From the NCBI RefSeq assembly GCF_003864255.1, contig NZ_QWEZ01000001.1, forward strand, positions 1,550,001 through 1,614,000: a stretch of DNA of 64,000 bases, written 5' to 3'. The translations under genes were made by a program, and so were the position numbers. Source of the DNA: Aestuariirhabdus litorea. GTDB lineage: Bacteria; Pseudomonadota; Gammaproteobacteria; Pseudomonadales; Aestuariirhabdaceae. Below are positions 9,551 through 19,372 of this stretch, in pieces (the stretch's first letter is position 1; the number at the start of each line of letters is the position of its first letter). The notes beneath the pieces are model-generated. The model did not search any database, was not told the DNA's origin, and was given only the letters and a program-made list of their open reading frames with translations.

Positions 9551-10072
9551 ATGGCTCGATACCGCGCGCCCCTCCCCCCCTCATCTGCCTACATAACCCC
9601 CCAGGGGGCAGAAACCTTGAAGCAGGAGCTGGACTACCTGTGGCGCAAGAAGCGTCCGGAGGTTACCCAGGCGGTATCGGAGGCTGCCGCCTTGGGAGAC
9701 CGGTCTGAAAACGCGGAATATATCTATGGCAAAAAGCAGCTGCGCGAGATTGATCGGCGGGTGCGTTTTTTACGCAAACGGTTGGAAAAACTGGTCATCG
9801 TCGATCACCCACCGGAGAACCAGGGGCGCATCTACTTCGGCGCCTGGATCGAACTGGAAAAAGAGGATGGTGCCCGGGTCAACTACCGGATCGTCGGCCC
9901 CGACGAATTCGATCTAAAACGGGGGTGGATCAGCATGGATTCACCGCTGGCCAAGGCGTTGATCGGCAAGGCGACCGGTGACGAGGTATGGGTGACGCTA
10001 CCCTCGGGCGAGGAGTGTTTTTACATCGAAGCGGTACAGTACAGCGACCCAGCACAGACTGAGAGCCCCTGA
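9551..10072 (+). CDS. greB: Transcription elongation factor GreB
   Basis: Binds the RNA polymerase secondary channel and stimulates cleavage of backtracked transcripts. The 173-residue protein has the N-terminal coiled coil, with the acidic tip in ALGDRSENAEY, and the C-terminal FKBP-like domain ending in the WISMDSPLAKALIGK segment. The sequence KKRPEVTQAV favours GreB over GreA, as does the longer, more basic N-terminus. Single gene, divergent from the small Cys protein and convergent with nfuA. Confidence 0.93.
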   Translation: MARYRAPLPPSSAYITPQGAETLKQELDYLWRKKRPEVTQAVSEAAALGDRSENAEYIYGKKQLREIDRRVRFLRKRLEKLVIVDHPPENQGRIYFGAWIELEKEDGARVNYRIVGPDEFDLKRGWISMDSPLAKALIGKATGDEVWVTLPSGEECFYIEAVQYSDPAQTESP

Positions 10073-10110
10073 CACAGCAGGTCAGTAAGGCTCTCTGTGC
10101 GAGCTGAAGG

Positions 10111-10692
10111 TTACTTGTAGTAGGCGTTGGCCCGCTCGCTGTGGTCGGTCACATCGCGGACACCCTTGAGCTCGGGAATACGCTCGAGGAGGGTCTTCTC
10201 GATTCCCTCTTTGAGGGTGACGTCGGCCATACCACAGCCCTGGCAACCCCCACCAAACTGCAACACGGCGTAGTCGTCCGCCACCTCAACCAGGTTCACC
10301 TGGCCTCCGTGGGAGGCGAGTCCGGGGTTGATCTCGGTCACCAGGTAGTAATTGATGCGCTCGGTGATGGAGCTGTCGTCGCTGATGCGCGGCACCTTGG
10401 CGTTGGGTGCCTTGATGGTCAGCTGCCCCCCCATACGATCGGCGGCATAATCCACCAGCGCCTCTTCGAGATAGGTCTCGCTCTCCGCTTCGATATAGGC
10501 GTTGAAGCTTTTCAACTCCATCACTTTATCCTCAGGCTTGCTCTCACCGGGCTTGCAGTAGGCAATACAGGTTTCGGCGTAGGGGGTACCGGGCTGGGTA
10601 ACAAAAACTCGAATACCGATCCCCTCTACCTCCTGCTTGGCAAGCAGTTCGGCAAGGTAGTCCTGGGCTGACTCGGTAATAGTGATCAACAT
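10111..10692 (-). CDS. nfuA: Fe-S biogenesis protein NfuA
   Basis: Carries [4Fe-4S] clusters to target apoproteins under oxidative stress or iron limitation. The 193-residue protein has an N-terminal degenerate A-type domain (about 1-100) and a C-terminal Nfu domain with GGGCQGCG, whose Cys150 and Cys153 bind the cluster. Length and cysteine spacing match the family. It is convergent with greB and divergent from metH. Confidence 0.95.
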   Translation of the reverse strand: MLITITESAQDYLAELLAKQEVEGIGIRVFVTQPGTPYAETCIAYCKPGESKPEDKVMELKSFNAYIEAESETYLEEALVDYAADRMGGQLTIKAPNAKVPRISDDSSITERINYYLVTEINPGLASHGGQVNLVEVADDYAVLQFGGGCQGCGMADVTLKEGIEKTLLERIPELKGVRDVTDHSERANAYYK

Positions 10693-10894
10693 CGGGTATA
10701 TCCATCCACAACAATAGTTTGGTTACTCTACCCCAGGCAGATTGCCATGGGTATCCTTAACCTATCATGTTACTAGGTTATTGAGTAACTTCCCAGACCT
10801 TGTGAATCCCCTTCATTACTGTCCCCTTCCATTCTCTGATAAAATCCCGCCCTACCTGAATCGGAACCACCCACGAGCGAACCGGAACCCCTCA

Positions 10895-13800
10895 ATGACC
10901 ATTCATAGCACGCGTTACGCCGCCCTCCTTACAGCGCTGGAATCCCGCATCCTTATACTGGACGGGGCCATGGGCACCATGATCCAGCGCCACAAGCTGG
11001 AGGAGGAGGATTACCGGGGCGAACGCTTTGCAGAGTACCCGATGGACATCAAGGGCAATAACGACCTGCTGTCGCTCACCCAGCCCCAGATCATCAAGGA
11101 AATCCATCGCCAGTACCTGGAGGCCGGGGCCGATATCATCGAAACCAACACCTTCAATGCCACCCGGGTCTCCCAGGCTGACTACCAGATGCAGTCCCTG
11201 GTGGACGAGATCAACCGTGAATCTGCTCGCCTGGCGCGGGAGGCCGCCGACGAGATGAGCGCCTTGACACCGGACAAGCCCCGCTTCGTCGCCGGCGTGC
11301 TCGGCCCCACCAGCCAGACCTGCTCCCTCTCCCCCGACGTTAACGACCCAGGCGCACGCCACATCACCTTTGATGAACTGGTGGAAGATTACCTGCAGTC
11401 AACCCGTTCCCTGGTCGAGGGGGGAGTGGATATCCTGCTGATTGAAACCATCTTCGACACCCTCAACGCCAAGGCCGCTGTCTACGCCGTACAGGAGTAT
11501 TTTGAGCGCAGCGGCACCCGTTTGCCGATCATGATTTCCGGCACCATCACCGATGCTTCGGGTCGCACCCTCTCGGGACAAACCACTGAGGCCTTCTGGA
11601 ACTCCCTCGCCCACGCGGCACCGCTATCAATCGGCCTTAACTGCGCCCTCGGTGCCAAGGAGCTGCGTCCCTACGTACAGGAGCTGTCCCGGGTAGCCAG
11701 TACCTATGTCTCCGCACACCCCAACGCCGGCCTGCCCAACGAATTCGGTGAGTACGACGAAACGCCGCAGCAGATGATCGCCGTAGTGGAGGAGTTCGCC
11801 GCCAGCGGCTTCCTCAACATCATCGGCGGCTGCTGTGGCACCACCCCCGAGCACATTCGCGCGATCAGCGAGGCGATGCAAAACCATGCTCCCCGCCCGA
11901 TTCCGGAGATCAAGCCGGCCCTGCGCCTGGCGGGTCTTGAGCCTTTTAACGTCGATGCTGATTCGCTCTTCGTCAATGTGGGTGAACGCTGCAACGTCAC
12001 CGGCTCGGCCCGCTTCAAGCGCCTGATCCTGGAGGAGGATTACGACACCGCCCTGGAGGTGGCTGCCGAGCAGGTGGAAAACGGTGCCCAGGTGATCGAC
12101 GTCAACATGGACGAGGGGATGCTCGACGCCGTGGCCGCCATGCGCAAATTCCTCAACCTGATCGCCTCCGAGCCTGATATTGCGCGTTTGCCGATCATGG
12201 TGGACTCCTCCAAGTGGGAGGTGATTGAGGCCGGCCTGAAGTGCATCCAGGGCAAGGCGATTGTCAACTCCATCAGCCTCAAGGAGGGTGAGGAGGAGTT
12301 TATTGCCCGTGCACGCACCTGCCAGCGTTACGGAGCCGCCGTGGTGGTGATGGCCTTCGATGAGGAGGGTCAGGCCGACACCTTCGCCCGCAAGACCGAG
12401 ATCTGCAAGCGCTCCTACGACCTTCTGGTCAACAAAGTTGGCTTCGCCCCCCAGGACATTATCTTCGACCCCAACATCTTCGCCATCGCCACCGGTATCG
12501 AGGAGCACAACAACTACGCGGTGGATTTCATCGAGGCCTGCGCCTGGATTCGTAAGAATCTGCCCTACGCCAGCATCTCCGGCGGGGTCAGTAACGTCTC
12601 GTTCTCTTTCCGCGGCAACAACCCGGTGCGGGAAGCGATCCACTCGGTATTCCTGCTGCACGCCATCCGCGCCGGTCTCAACATGGGTATCGTCAACGCC
12701 GGCCAGCTGGCTCTCTACGATGACCTTCCCGCCGAGCTGCGTGATGCGGTCGAGGATGTGGTCAACAACACCAGCCCCGAGGCCACAGAAGCCCTGCTGG
12801 CGATCGCCGACAAATTCCGCGGTGATGGCAGCGCCAGCAGCGCGCGCAGCGAAGACAAGGAGTGGCGGCAGCTGCCGGTCAACGAACGCCTTCAACACGC
12901 ACTGGTAAAGGGGATCTCCAACTTCATCAACGAGGACACCGAAGCTGCCCGCCAGATCGCAGTGCGCCCCATCGATGTCATCGAGGGCCCGCTGATGGAC
13001 GGCATGAACGTAGTGGGCGACCTGTTTGGCGCCGGCAAGATGTTCCTGCCCCAGGTGGTGAAATCCGCGCGCGTGATGAAACAGGCCGTGGCCTACCTGC
13101 AACCCTATATTGAGGCGGAGAAGAGCGAGGGGCAGCAGAGCAACGGTCGCATCCTGATGGCCACCGTTAAGGGGGATGTGCACGATATCGGCAAGAACAT
13201 TGTCGGCGTGGTCCTGCAGTGCAACAACTTCGAGGTGGTCGATCTCGGGGTGATGGTGCCCTGTGAGAAGATCCTGCAAACGGCCATCGAACAGAAGTGC
13301 GACATCATCGGCCTCTCCGGACTGATCACCCCCTCACTGGACGAGATGGTGACCGTTGCCAAAGAGATGGAGCGCCAGCAGATCACACTCCCCCTGATGA
13401 TCGGAGGTGCCACCACCTCCAAGGCCCACACCGCGGTTAAAATCGATCCCCAGCTCCACTGCAGCCAGGTGGTCTATGTCCCCGACGCCTCCCGCGCCGT
13501 GGGGGTCGCCAGCGCCCTCATCTCACCACAACAGCGCCCCGAGCTGGAAGCCCGGCTGGCGCTGGAGTATGAGGAGGTGCGTGAACGAGCGTCCAAACGT
13601 ACGGTCCGCGGCACCGTTCACAGCTACTCTGAAGCGATCGCCAAGGGCCCCCGCCTCGACTGGGACAACTACAACCCGCCCGCCCCCCTGCAGCCGGGCC
13701 TGCACCATTTTGACGACTACCCCCTGGCGGAGCTGGTGGACTATATCGACTGGACCCCCTTCTTCATCAGTTGGGACCTGGCGGGCAAATTCCCCGCCAT

Positions 13801-14602
13801 ACTTGAAGATAAAGTCGTGGGTGAGGCGGCCCGTGAGCTGTATGAAAATGCCCGCAAAATGCTCACCCGCATCATCAACGAGAAGCTGATCCGTGCCAGT
13901 GCGGTGGTCGGCCTGTGGCCCGCCAACAGCATCAACCACGATGATATCGAGCTCTACGCCGATGAGTCACGGGGGCAGGTGATAGGAACCCTTTGCCACC
14001 TGCGCCAACAGCACCAGAAACCCGGCAACACCAAGCCCCTGACCTCGCTGGCCGACTTTGTGGCCCCCAGGGAGAGTGGCCTGAGCGACTACGTCGGCGG
14101 CTTTGCGGTCACCGCGGGCATCGGGGCCGACGAGCTGGCCGCAGAGTTTGAAAAGGCCCACGACGACTACAACGCTATTCTGGTCAAATCCCTCGCCGAT
14201 CGGCTGGCCGAGGCGCTGGCCGAGCGCATGCACGAGCGGGTGCGCAAGGAGCTGTGGGGTTACCAGCCCGCCGAAACACTGGATAACCATGCGCTGATCC
14301 GCGAGCAGTATCAGGGCATTCGCCCGGCTCCCGGCTACCCGGCCTGCCCGGACCATACCGAAAAGAGCAAGCTGTTTGAGTTGCTGGACGCCGAGCGCCT
14401 TTGCGGCATGAAACTGACCTCCAGCTACGCCATGCACCCGGCGGCTTCGGTATCGGGCTGGTACTTCTCCCACCCCGAGTCCCGCTACTTCCCCGTTGGC
14501 AAGATCAATCGTGACCAGGTGGAGAGCTACGCCGCCCGCAAAGGGATGAGTATCGACGAAGTGGAGCGCTGGCTGCGCCCCGTACTGGCCTACGATGCCT
14601 GA
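10895..14602 (+). CDS. metH: Cobalamin-dependent methionine synthase
   Basis: Transfers a methyl group from 5-methyltetrahydrofolate to homocysteine through cobalamin. The 1235-residue protein shows all four modules: the homocysteine domain with zinc ligands Cys250, Cys313 and Cys314; the pterin-binding domain (about 350-620); the cap and B12 domain with DVHDIGKN, whose His763 is the cobalamin ligand; and the C-terminal AdoMet reactivation domain with [20 protein letters not shown]. The frame is open to 10742, but the start at 10895 gives the standard N-terminus. No cobalamin riboswitch is recognisable in the 200-bp upstream space. A MATE transporter gene follows after 15 nt and may be co-transcribed. 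Confidence 0.97.
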   Translation: MTIHSTRYAALLTALESRILILDGAMGTMIQRHKLEEEDYRGERFAEYPMDIKGNNDLLSLTQPQIIKEIHRQYLEAGADIIETNTFNATRVSQADYQMQSLVDEINRESARLAREAADEMSALTPDKPRFVAGVLGPTSQTCSLSPDVNDPGARHITFDELVEDYLQSTRSLVEGGVDILLIETIFDTLNAKAAVYAVQEYFERSGTRLPIMISGTITDASGRTLSGQTTEAFWNSLAHAAPLSIGLNCALGAKELRPYVQELSRVASTYVSAHPNAGLPNEFGEYDETPQQMIAVVEEFAASGFLNIIGGCCGTTPEHIRAISEAMQNHAPRPIPEIKPALRLAGLEPFNVDADSLFVNVGERCNVTGSARFKRLILEEDYDTALEVAAEQVENGAQVIDVNMDEGMLDAVAAMRKFLNLIASEPDIARLPIMVDSSKWEVIEAGLKCIQGKAIVNSISLKEGEEEFIARARTCQRYGAAVVVMAFDEEGQADTFARKTEICKRSYDLLVNKVGFAPQDIIFDPNIFAIATGIEEHNNYAVDFIEACAWIRKNLPYASISGGVSNVSFSFRGNNPVREAIHSVFLLHAIRAGLNMGIVNAGQLALYDDLPAELRDAVEDVVNNTSPEATEALLAIADKFRGDGSASSARSEDKEWRQLPVNERLQHALVKGISNFINEDTEAARQIAVRPIDVIEGPLMDGMNVVGDLFGAGKMFLPQVVKSARVMKQAVAYLQPYIEAEKSEGQQSNGRILMATVKGDVHDIGKNIVGVVLQCNNFEVVDLGVMVPCEKILQTAIEQKCDIIGLSGLITPSLDEMVTVAKEMERQQITLPLMIGGATTSKAHTAVKIDPQLHCSQVVYVPDASRAVGVASALISPQQRPELEARLALEYEEVRERASKRTVRGTVHSYSEAIAKGPRLDWDNYNPPAPLQPGLHHFDDYPLAELVDYIDWTPFFISWDLAGKFPAILEDKVVGEAARELYENARKMLTRIINEKLIRASAVVGLWPANSINHDDIELYADESRGQVIGTLCHLRQQHQKPGNTKPLTSLADFVAPRESGLSDYVGGFAVTAGIGADELAAEFEKAHDDYNAILVKSLADRLAEALAERMHERVRKELWGYQPAETLDNHALIREQYQGIRPAPGYPACPDHTEKSKLFELLDAERLCGMKLTSSYAMHPAASVSGWYFSHPESRYFPVGKINRDQVESYAARKGMSIDEVERWLRPVLAYDA

Positions 14603-14617
14603 TCCGCGGGACGCTCC

Positions 14618-15940
14618 ATGCAACCAGAGCGTATAAGGCGCGTAAGCTCGCTGGCACTGCCCATCATGGGCGGCATGCTCTCCCAGAGTCTGCTTAACCT
14701 GGTCGATGCGGCCATGGTGGGCAGTCTGGGGGAGGTGGCGCTGGCGGGGGTCGGCGTCGGGGCCTACATCAATTTCCTGGCGGTCTCCATGATCATGGGC
14801 CTCTCCTCCGGGGTGCAGGCGATCGTTGCCCGTCGCGTCGGCCAGGGGCGCAGTGACTTGTGCGCGCAGCCCCTCAATGTGGGGCTGCTCTGCGCCCTGC
14901 TGATCGCCCTGCCTATCAGCCTGCTCTTCTACGCGTTCTCCCCCTGGCTGGTGGCGCTGATCAGCAGCGAACCCGCCGTTACCGAGGTGGGTGTTGCCTA
15001 CTTTGATGCCCGCATTATGGCGCTGAGTGCGGTGGCGATGAACTTCTCCTTCCGGGGCTACTGGAACGGTACCCACCGTTCCTCTACCTACCTGAAGGTG
15101 ATTCTGGTGATGCACGCGGCCAATATCCTGATCAGCTACGCCCTGATCTTTGGCGCCTTTGGCCTGCCACGACTGGACGCGGCCGGGGCCGGCTGGGGCA
15201 CCAGCATCGCTATGGTGCTGGGCTCCCTGCTCTACTTCAGCATCACCACCCGCAAGGCCCGCGAGCACGGTTTCCTGCGTACCCTTCCCGACCGCACAAC
15301 CCTGCGCTCGGTACTTCGTCTGGCGATCCCCAACTCCCTGCAGCAGATGCTGTTTGCCCTCGGTATCACCCTGCTGTTCTGGATCATCGCCCGCATCGGC
15401 ACTGAAGAGCTGGCGGTCGCCCACGTCCTGATCAACCTGGCCCTGTTCCTCATCCTGCCGGGGGTTGGCCTGGGCATGGCGGCCACGACTCTGGTGAGCA
15501 AATCCCTGGGAGCCAATGAACCCGATGAGGCCTATCGCTGGGGCTGGGACGTCGTCAGGCTGGCGGTAGTGGTCCTGCTGGTACTGGGCATCCCCTTCTG
15601 GCTCTTCCCGGACGCTGTCCTCAGCCTCTTCCTCCACAATGAAGCGGCGCGCGCTATCGGCCACCTGCCCCTGCAGCTGACCGCCGCCGGCATGGTGCTG
15701 GACGCCACCGCCATCGTGCTCACCCAGGCCCTGCTGGGCGCTGGTGCCAATCGGACGGTGATGCGCATCAGTGCCTCTGTTCAGTGGCTGCTGTTCCTGC
15801 CCCTGGCCTGGCTTCTGGGCCCCGTACTGGGCTACGGACTAAGCGCTATCTGGGCGCTGCAGCTGGGCCAAAGGGCCCTATCCTCACTTCTCTTTGCCTC
15901 CATCTGGCGCCAACGGCAGTGGATCAGCATCCGTATCTAG
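14618..15940 (+). CDS. MATE-family efflux transporter (DinF/NorM-like)
   Basis: A 440-residue polytopic inner-membrane protein with about twelve hydrophobic segments in two similar halves, as in cation-coupled multidrug and toxic compound exporters. N-terminal features LPIMGGMLSQSLLNLVDAAMVG and the paired segment IPNSLQQMLFALG in the second half fit the family; the arrangement resembles DinF-like members more than NorM. It begins 15 nt after metH, suggesting co-transcription. The substrate is unknown. Confidence 0.88.
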   Translation: MQPERIRRVSSLALPIMGGMLSQSLLNLVDAAMVGSLGEVALAGVGVGAYINFLAVSMIMGLSSGVQAIVARRVGQGRSDLCAQPLNVGLLCALLIALPISLLFYAFSPWLVALISSEPAVTEVGVAYFDARIMALSAVAMNFSFRGYWNGTHRSSTYLKVILVMHAANILISYALIFGAFGLPRLDAAGAGWGTSIAMVLGSLLYFSITTRKAREHGFLRTLPDRTTLRSVLRLAIPNSLQQMLFALGITLLFWIIARIGTEELAVAHVLINLALFLILPGVGLGMAATTLVSKSLGANEPDEAYRWGWDVVRLAVVVLLVLGIPFWLFPDAVLSLFLHNEAARAIGHLPLQLTAAGMVLDATAIVLTQALLGAGANRTVMRISASVQWLLFLPLAWLLGPVLGYGLSAIWALQLGQRALSSLLFASIWRQRQWISIRI

Positions 15941-16995
15941 GGTGGTGTCGGCGCTTGGTCGTCCCGCTGCTCTCGCTGCTGCTGGGGGGCTGTGAAAGCC
16001 TCGGCTACTACTGGCAGGCCGGTGAAGGACAATGGCGGATCTATCGGGCGCAAGCGCCGGTCGGCGAGCTGGTCGACTCCCCCCAGACCGCCCCTGAGCT
16101 ACGCGAGCGCCTGATCCGTAGCCAGGCGATCCTGGAATTCGCCCACCAAAGCCTGCTCCTGCCGGATAATGGCAGCTACCGCCACTACGCCGACCTCAAG
16201 CGTCCCTACGTGGTCTGGAACCTGTTTGCCAGTGACGAATTCTCCATCCAACCCCATCACTGGTGCTACCCCCTGGTGGGATGCCTGAGCTACCGGGGCT
16301 ATTTTGACCCCGACTCGGCCATCCGCGCCGCCTCCCGCCTGCAAGCACAGGGGATGGATACCTGGGTAGCCGGTGTCCGTGCTTACTCCACCCTCGGCTG
16401 GTTGGATGACCCACTGCTCAACACCTTTATCGAGGAGCCGGAGCAGCAGCTTGCCGAACTGATATTCCATGAGCTGGCCCACCAACGGGTGTTTGCAGCG
16501 GGGGATACCGAATTCAACGAAAGCCTGGCTACCGTGATCGCCGACGAAGGGGTACGCCGCTGGGCCGCCCTGCACCACCTACCCCACAACAGCGAGCAAG
16601 CCGCCCTCGAGCGGCGCGCACGCGAGCAGGTGGTGGCACTGGTCAAGCAAACCCGAGAGCGGCTGGACAGGCTTTACCGGGAGGATCTCCCCACTGCCTC
16701 CATGCGGGATCAAAAACAGCGGTTGCTTGATCAGCTGAGAACCGAGTATCAGCAGTTGCGTCTTGGCCCATTACAGCGGCATGCACGTTATGACCGCTGG
16801 ATGGCCGGAACGCTGAATAATGCCAAGCTGGCAACGATCGCCAGCTACCACCGCTGGGTACCCCAAATCGAGGCGCTGCTGAAACAGCAGGGAGGCGACC
16901 TTGATGCCCTCTACCGGGCACTCGAGGAGCTGGCTGCCCTGTCCGCTGACAAACGAAAGCGGGTCCTGTCCACCCACCCCAAATATAACCAATAA
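15919..16995 (+). CDS. Putative zinc aminopeptidase lipoprotein (PF10023-type)
   Basis: Predicted membrane-anchored metallopeptidase. A short signal segment (RRLVVPLLSLLL) ends in the lipobox LLGGC, followed by SLGYYWQA, a segment typical of the family. The zinc site is HELAH (His184, Glu185, His188), with a downstream NESLATVIADEG supplying the third ligand. No ATG fits: GTG 15919, overlapping the transporter gene by 22 nt, keeps two arginines before the hydrophobic core and is preferred; TTG 15955 is the alternative. Peptidase activity is inferred from the motif. Confidence 0.78.
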   Translation: MDQHPYLGWCRRLVVPLLSLLLGGCESLGYYWQAGEGQWRIYRAQAPVGELVDSPQTAPELRERLIRSQAILEFAHQSLLLPDNGSYRHYADLKRPYVVWNLFASDEFSIQPHHWCYPLVGCLSYRGYFDPDSAIRAASRLQAQGMDTWVAGVRAYSTLGWLDDPLLNTFIEEPEQQLAELIFHELAHQRVFAAGDTEFNESLATVIADEGVRRWAALHHLPHNSEQAALERRAREQVVALVKQTRERLDRLYREDLPTASMRDQKQRLLDQLRTEYQQLRLGPLQRHARYDRWMAGTLNNAKLATIASYHRWVPQIEALLKQQGGDLDALYRALEELAALSADKRKRVLSTHPKYNQ

Positions 16996-16996
16996 G

Positions 16997-17033
16997 TTAT
17001 AACATATAGAAAAACATTCATTTATCGAATAAG
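16997..17033 (+). promoter_or_regulatory. cysI upstream motifs
   Basis: AT-rich stretch with TTATAAC (16997-17003), the 12-mer ATAGAAAAACAT (17006-17017) shared with cysH, and ACATTCATTTATCGAATAAG (17014-17033), which resembles a block in the cysB/TSUP spacer. The leader to cysI is about 90-110 nt. Likely a CysB-responsive promoter, by inference. Confidence 0.4.
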
Positions 17034-17122
17034 TAAAAACTGCTACTCTCGCCCCATTCAATTTGGAATACCGCTAACAACCTGACTGGTGCCCCGGGCA
17101 CCTTCGAGACCGGAAACCCTCG

Positions 17123-18778
17123 ATGTATAAATACGACGCTATTGACCAGCAGATCGTCAATGACCGCGCCCGCCAGTATCGCGGGCAAACAGAACGCTAC
17201 CTCAACGGAGAACTCAGCGACCCCGAGTTCCTGCCCCTGAGACTCCAGAATGGCCTCTACGTCCAGCGTTTTGCCCCGATGCTGCGTATTGCCGTTCCCT
17301 ACGGCATGCTTTCCAGCCAACAGCTGCGCAAACTGTCAGATATCTCGCGACGCTTTGACAAGGGCTATGCACACGTCAGTACCCGCCAGAATATCCAGCT
17401 GAACTGGCCCGCGTTGGAGTCGGTACCCGATATCCTTGAAGAGCTGGCCAGTGTGCAGATGCACGCCATCCAGACCAGTGGTAGCTGCATTCGCAGTGTC
17501 ACCTCCGACCACTTTGCCGGCGTCGCCGCCGACGAGCTGGAGGACCCTCGCCCCTGGTGTGAAATCATCCGCCAATGGTCGACCCTGCACCCGGAGTTCG
17601 CCTACCTGCCCCGCAAGTTCAAAATCGCTGTCAATGGCGCTGCCGAGGACCGGGCTGCGGTCGGCGTCCATGACATCGGCCTCACCCTGGTAAAAAACAG
17701 TGCGGGTGAGACCGGATTCCAGGTCCAGGTGGGTGGCGGTTTGGGTCGTACCCCGATCATCGGCAGCCCGATCCGCGACTACCTCCCCTGGCAGCACCTG
17801 CTGACCTATCTGGAGGCTATCCTGCGGGTCTACAACCGTTATGGTCGTCGCGACAACAAATACAAGGCTCGCATCAAGATCCTGGTGAAGGCGCTCTCGC
17901 CTGAAACCTTTGCCGAAAAGGTGGAGCAGGAGTGGGAACACCTCAAAGAGGGACCCGCCACCCTCACCGAGGCCGAAGTGGAGCGGGTCAGCGCTTTCTT
18001 TACGCCCCCCGCTTACGAGCGCAATCTCGCGGACAACAGTCTGCAGGAGCAGCTGGCACAAGCGCCCGAGTTTGCCCGCTGGCACGAACGCAATGTCATG
18101 GAGCATAAAATCGCGGGCTACGCAGCCGTCACTGTCTCCCTGAAGGCAACCGCCCAGGCCCCCGGCGATATCAGCGCCGAGCAGATGGACAGCCTCGCCG
18201 ACCTGGCCGACCGCTACAGCTTCGGCGAACTGCGTACCACCCACATGCAAAATATGGTGCTGGCGGATGTTCGTCAGGACCAGTTGTTTGAACTCTGGCA
18301 GGCGCTGGCGGAGGTCGAGCTGGCCTCCCCCAACATTGGAACCCTCAACGATATCATCTGCTGCCCCGGCGGTGATTTCTGCTCATTGGCCAACGCCAAG
18401 TCGATACCGGTAGCAGAAGCGATACAGCGTCGCTTTTCGAGCATGGAACGGCTTTATGACATTGGTGATGTCAGTTTGAACTTCTCAGGCTGCATGAATG
18501 CCTGTGGCCACCACCATGTCGGCAATATCGGTCTGTTGGGTGTCGACAAGAAAGGGGAGGAGTTCTACCAGATCCAGCTTGGCGGCAGTGCCAACCAGGA
18601 TACGGCACTAGCCAAGATTATCGGCCGCGCCTTCAGCCGTGAAGAGATTCCGGATGTCATTGAAAAGCTGATCGATCTCTACCTGGAACAACGCGAACCC
18701 AATGAGCGCTTCATTGACACCTTTAACCGTATCGGAATTGAACCCTTTAAGGAGCGGGCCTATGCCAAAGCTGATTAA
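17123..18778 (+). CDS. cysI: Sulfite reductase hemoprotein subunit
   Basis: Six-electron reduction of sulfite to sulfide at a coupled siroheme-[4Fe-4S] centre. The 551-residue protein has the duplicated nitrite/sulfite reductase ferredoxin-like halves; cluster and siroheme cysteines are Cys414 and Cys420 (CPGGDFC) and Cys457 and Cys461 (CMNAC), matching the C-x5-C...C-x3-C pattern. The N-terminus YKYDAIDQQIV and total length are of the pseudomonad type, which lacks a linked CysJ flavoprotein. It overlaps the downstream DUF934 gene by 17 nt, implying translational coupling. Confidence 0.95.
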   Translation: MYKYDAIDQQIVNDRARQYRGQTERYLNGELSDPEFLPLRLQNGLYVQRFAPMLRIAVPYGMLSSQQLRKLSDISRRFDKGYAHVSTRQNIQLNWPALESVPDILEELASVQMHAIQTSGSCIRSVTSDHFAGVAADELEDPRPWCEIIRQWSTLHPEFAYLPRKFKIAVNGAAEDRAAVGVHDIGLTLVKNSAGETGFQVQVGGGLGRTPIIGSPIRDYLPWQHLLTYLEAILRVYNRYGRRDNKYKARIKILVKALSPETFAEKVEQEWEHLKEGPATLTEAEVERVSAFFTPPAYERNLADNSLQEQLAQAPEFARWHERNVMEHKIAGYAAVTVSLKATAQAPGDISAEQMDSLADLADRYSFGELRTTHMQNMVLADVRQDQLFELWQALAEVELASPNIGTLNDIICCPGGDFCSLANAKSIPVAEAIQRRFSSMERLYDIGDVSLNFSGCMNACGHHHVGNIGLLGVDKKGEEFYQIQLGGSANQDTALAKIIGRAFSREEIPDVIEKLIDLYLEQREPNERFIDTFNRIGIEPFKERAYAKAD

Positions 18779-19247
18779 GAACCGCCGCCTCGTCGAGGAC
18801 GAGTTCTCGATCAAGTGGAGTGCGGAGGAGAGTGACCCGAGCGGCAAACTACTGGTATCGCTGGAGGAGTGGCAAGCACGCCGCGACGAGCTACTGGCCT
18901 CAACGGGCACCCATGGTGTCTGGCTCAAGCCCGACGATGAACCCGAATTGCTGGTAGAGGACCTGAGCCAGCTCCCCGTCATTGCCGTTCAGTTTCCCGC
19001 CTTCACCGACGGTCGAGGCTATTCACTGGCCCGCCTGCTGCGCGAGCGATATGGCTATGAGGGTGAGCTACGAGCAGTCGGCGATGTCCTGCGCGACCAG
19101 TTGTTTTATATGCACCGCTGCGGTTTTGACAGTTTCGCAATTAGGGAAGACCGGGATGCCGAAGATGCCCTGGCCGCCCTGGATGAGTTTTCCGACGTCT
19201 ACCAAAGCGCCGTCCAGCAACCGCTGCCCCTGTTTCGCCGGCGCTGA
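18762..19247 (+). CDS. DUF934 protein coupled to sulfite reductase
   Basis: A 161-residue DUF934 family member, recognised from LVVAVQFPxFTDGRGYS-like and RxxYGYxGELRAVGDVLRDQ-like segments. DUF934 genes regularly follow this type of cysI and are thought to help sulfite reduction, but no reaction is established. The start at 18762 has AAGGAG eight bases upstream and lies inside the cysI 3' end. The frame remains open further upstream to 18702, where it would overlap cysI more deeply without reason. No membrane segment is seen. Confidence 0.85.
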   Translation: MPKLIKNRRLVEDEFSIKWSAEESDPSGKLLVSLEEWQARRDELLASTGTHGVWLKPDDEPELLVEDLSQLPVIAVQFPAFTDGRGYSLARLLRERYGYEGELRAVGDVLRDQLFYMHRCGFDSFAIREDRDAEDALAALDEFSDVYQSAVQQPLPLFRRR

Positions 19248-19372
19248 AACCCCGCACCACAAGGCAGCCGGCCAGCCGGTCGACTGCCTTGTTCAACGCC
19301 GAGCCTCGCCCCCACCTGTGGCTCGTGATAATCTGGAACCACCATCTTTGCTGAAGGGATCGGCCAGGTACT

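Noticed and set aside
10693-10894. Possible riboswitch (cobalamin or SAM) upstream of metH
   Set aside because: No B12-box or SAM-box core could be found; only a small GTTACT/AGTAAC inverted repeat (10769-10789).
11627-13279. 550-residue open frame on the minus strand
   Set aside because: It lies antisense to metH, whose domains are complete, and its translation is His/Val/Leu/Gly-rich without any known motif. High GC bias makes long antisense frames common here.
13967-15664. 565-residue open frame on the minus strand
   Set aside because: Antisense across the end of metH and the MATE gene; Gln/Gly/His-rich low-complexity translation, no start context.
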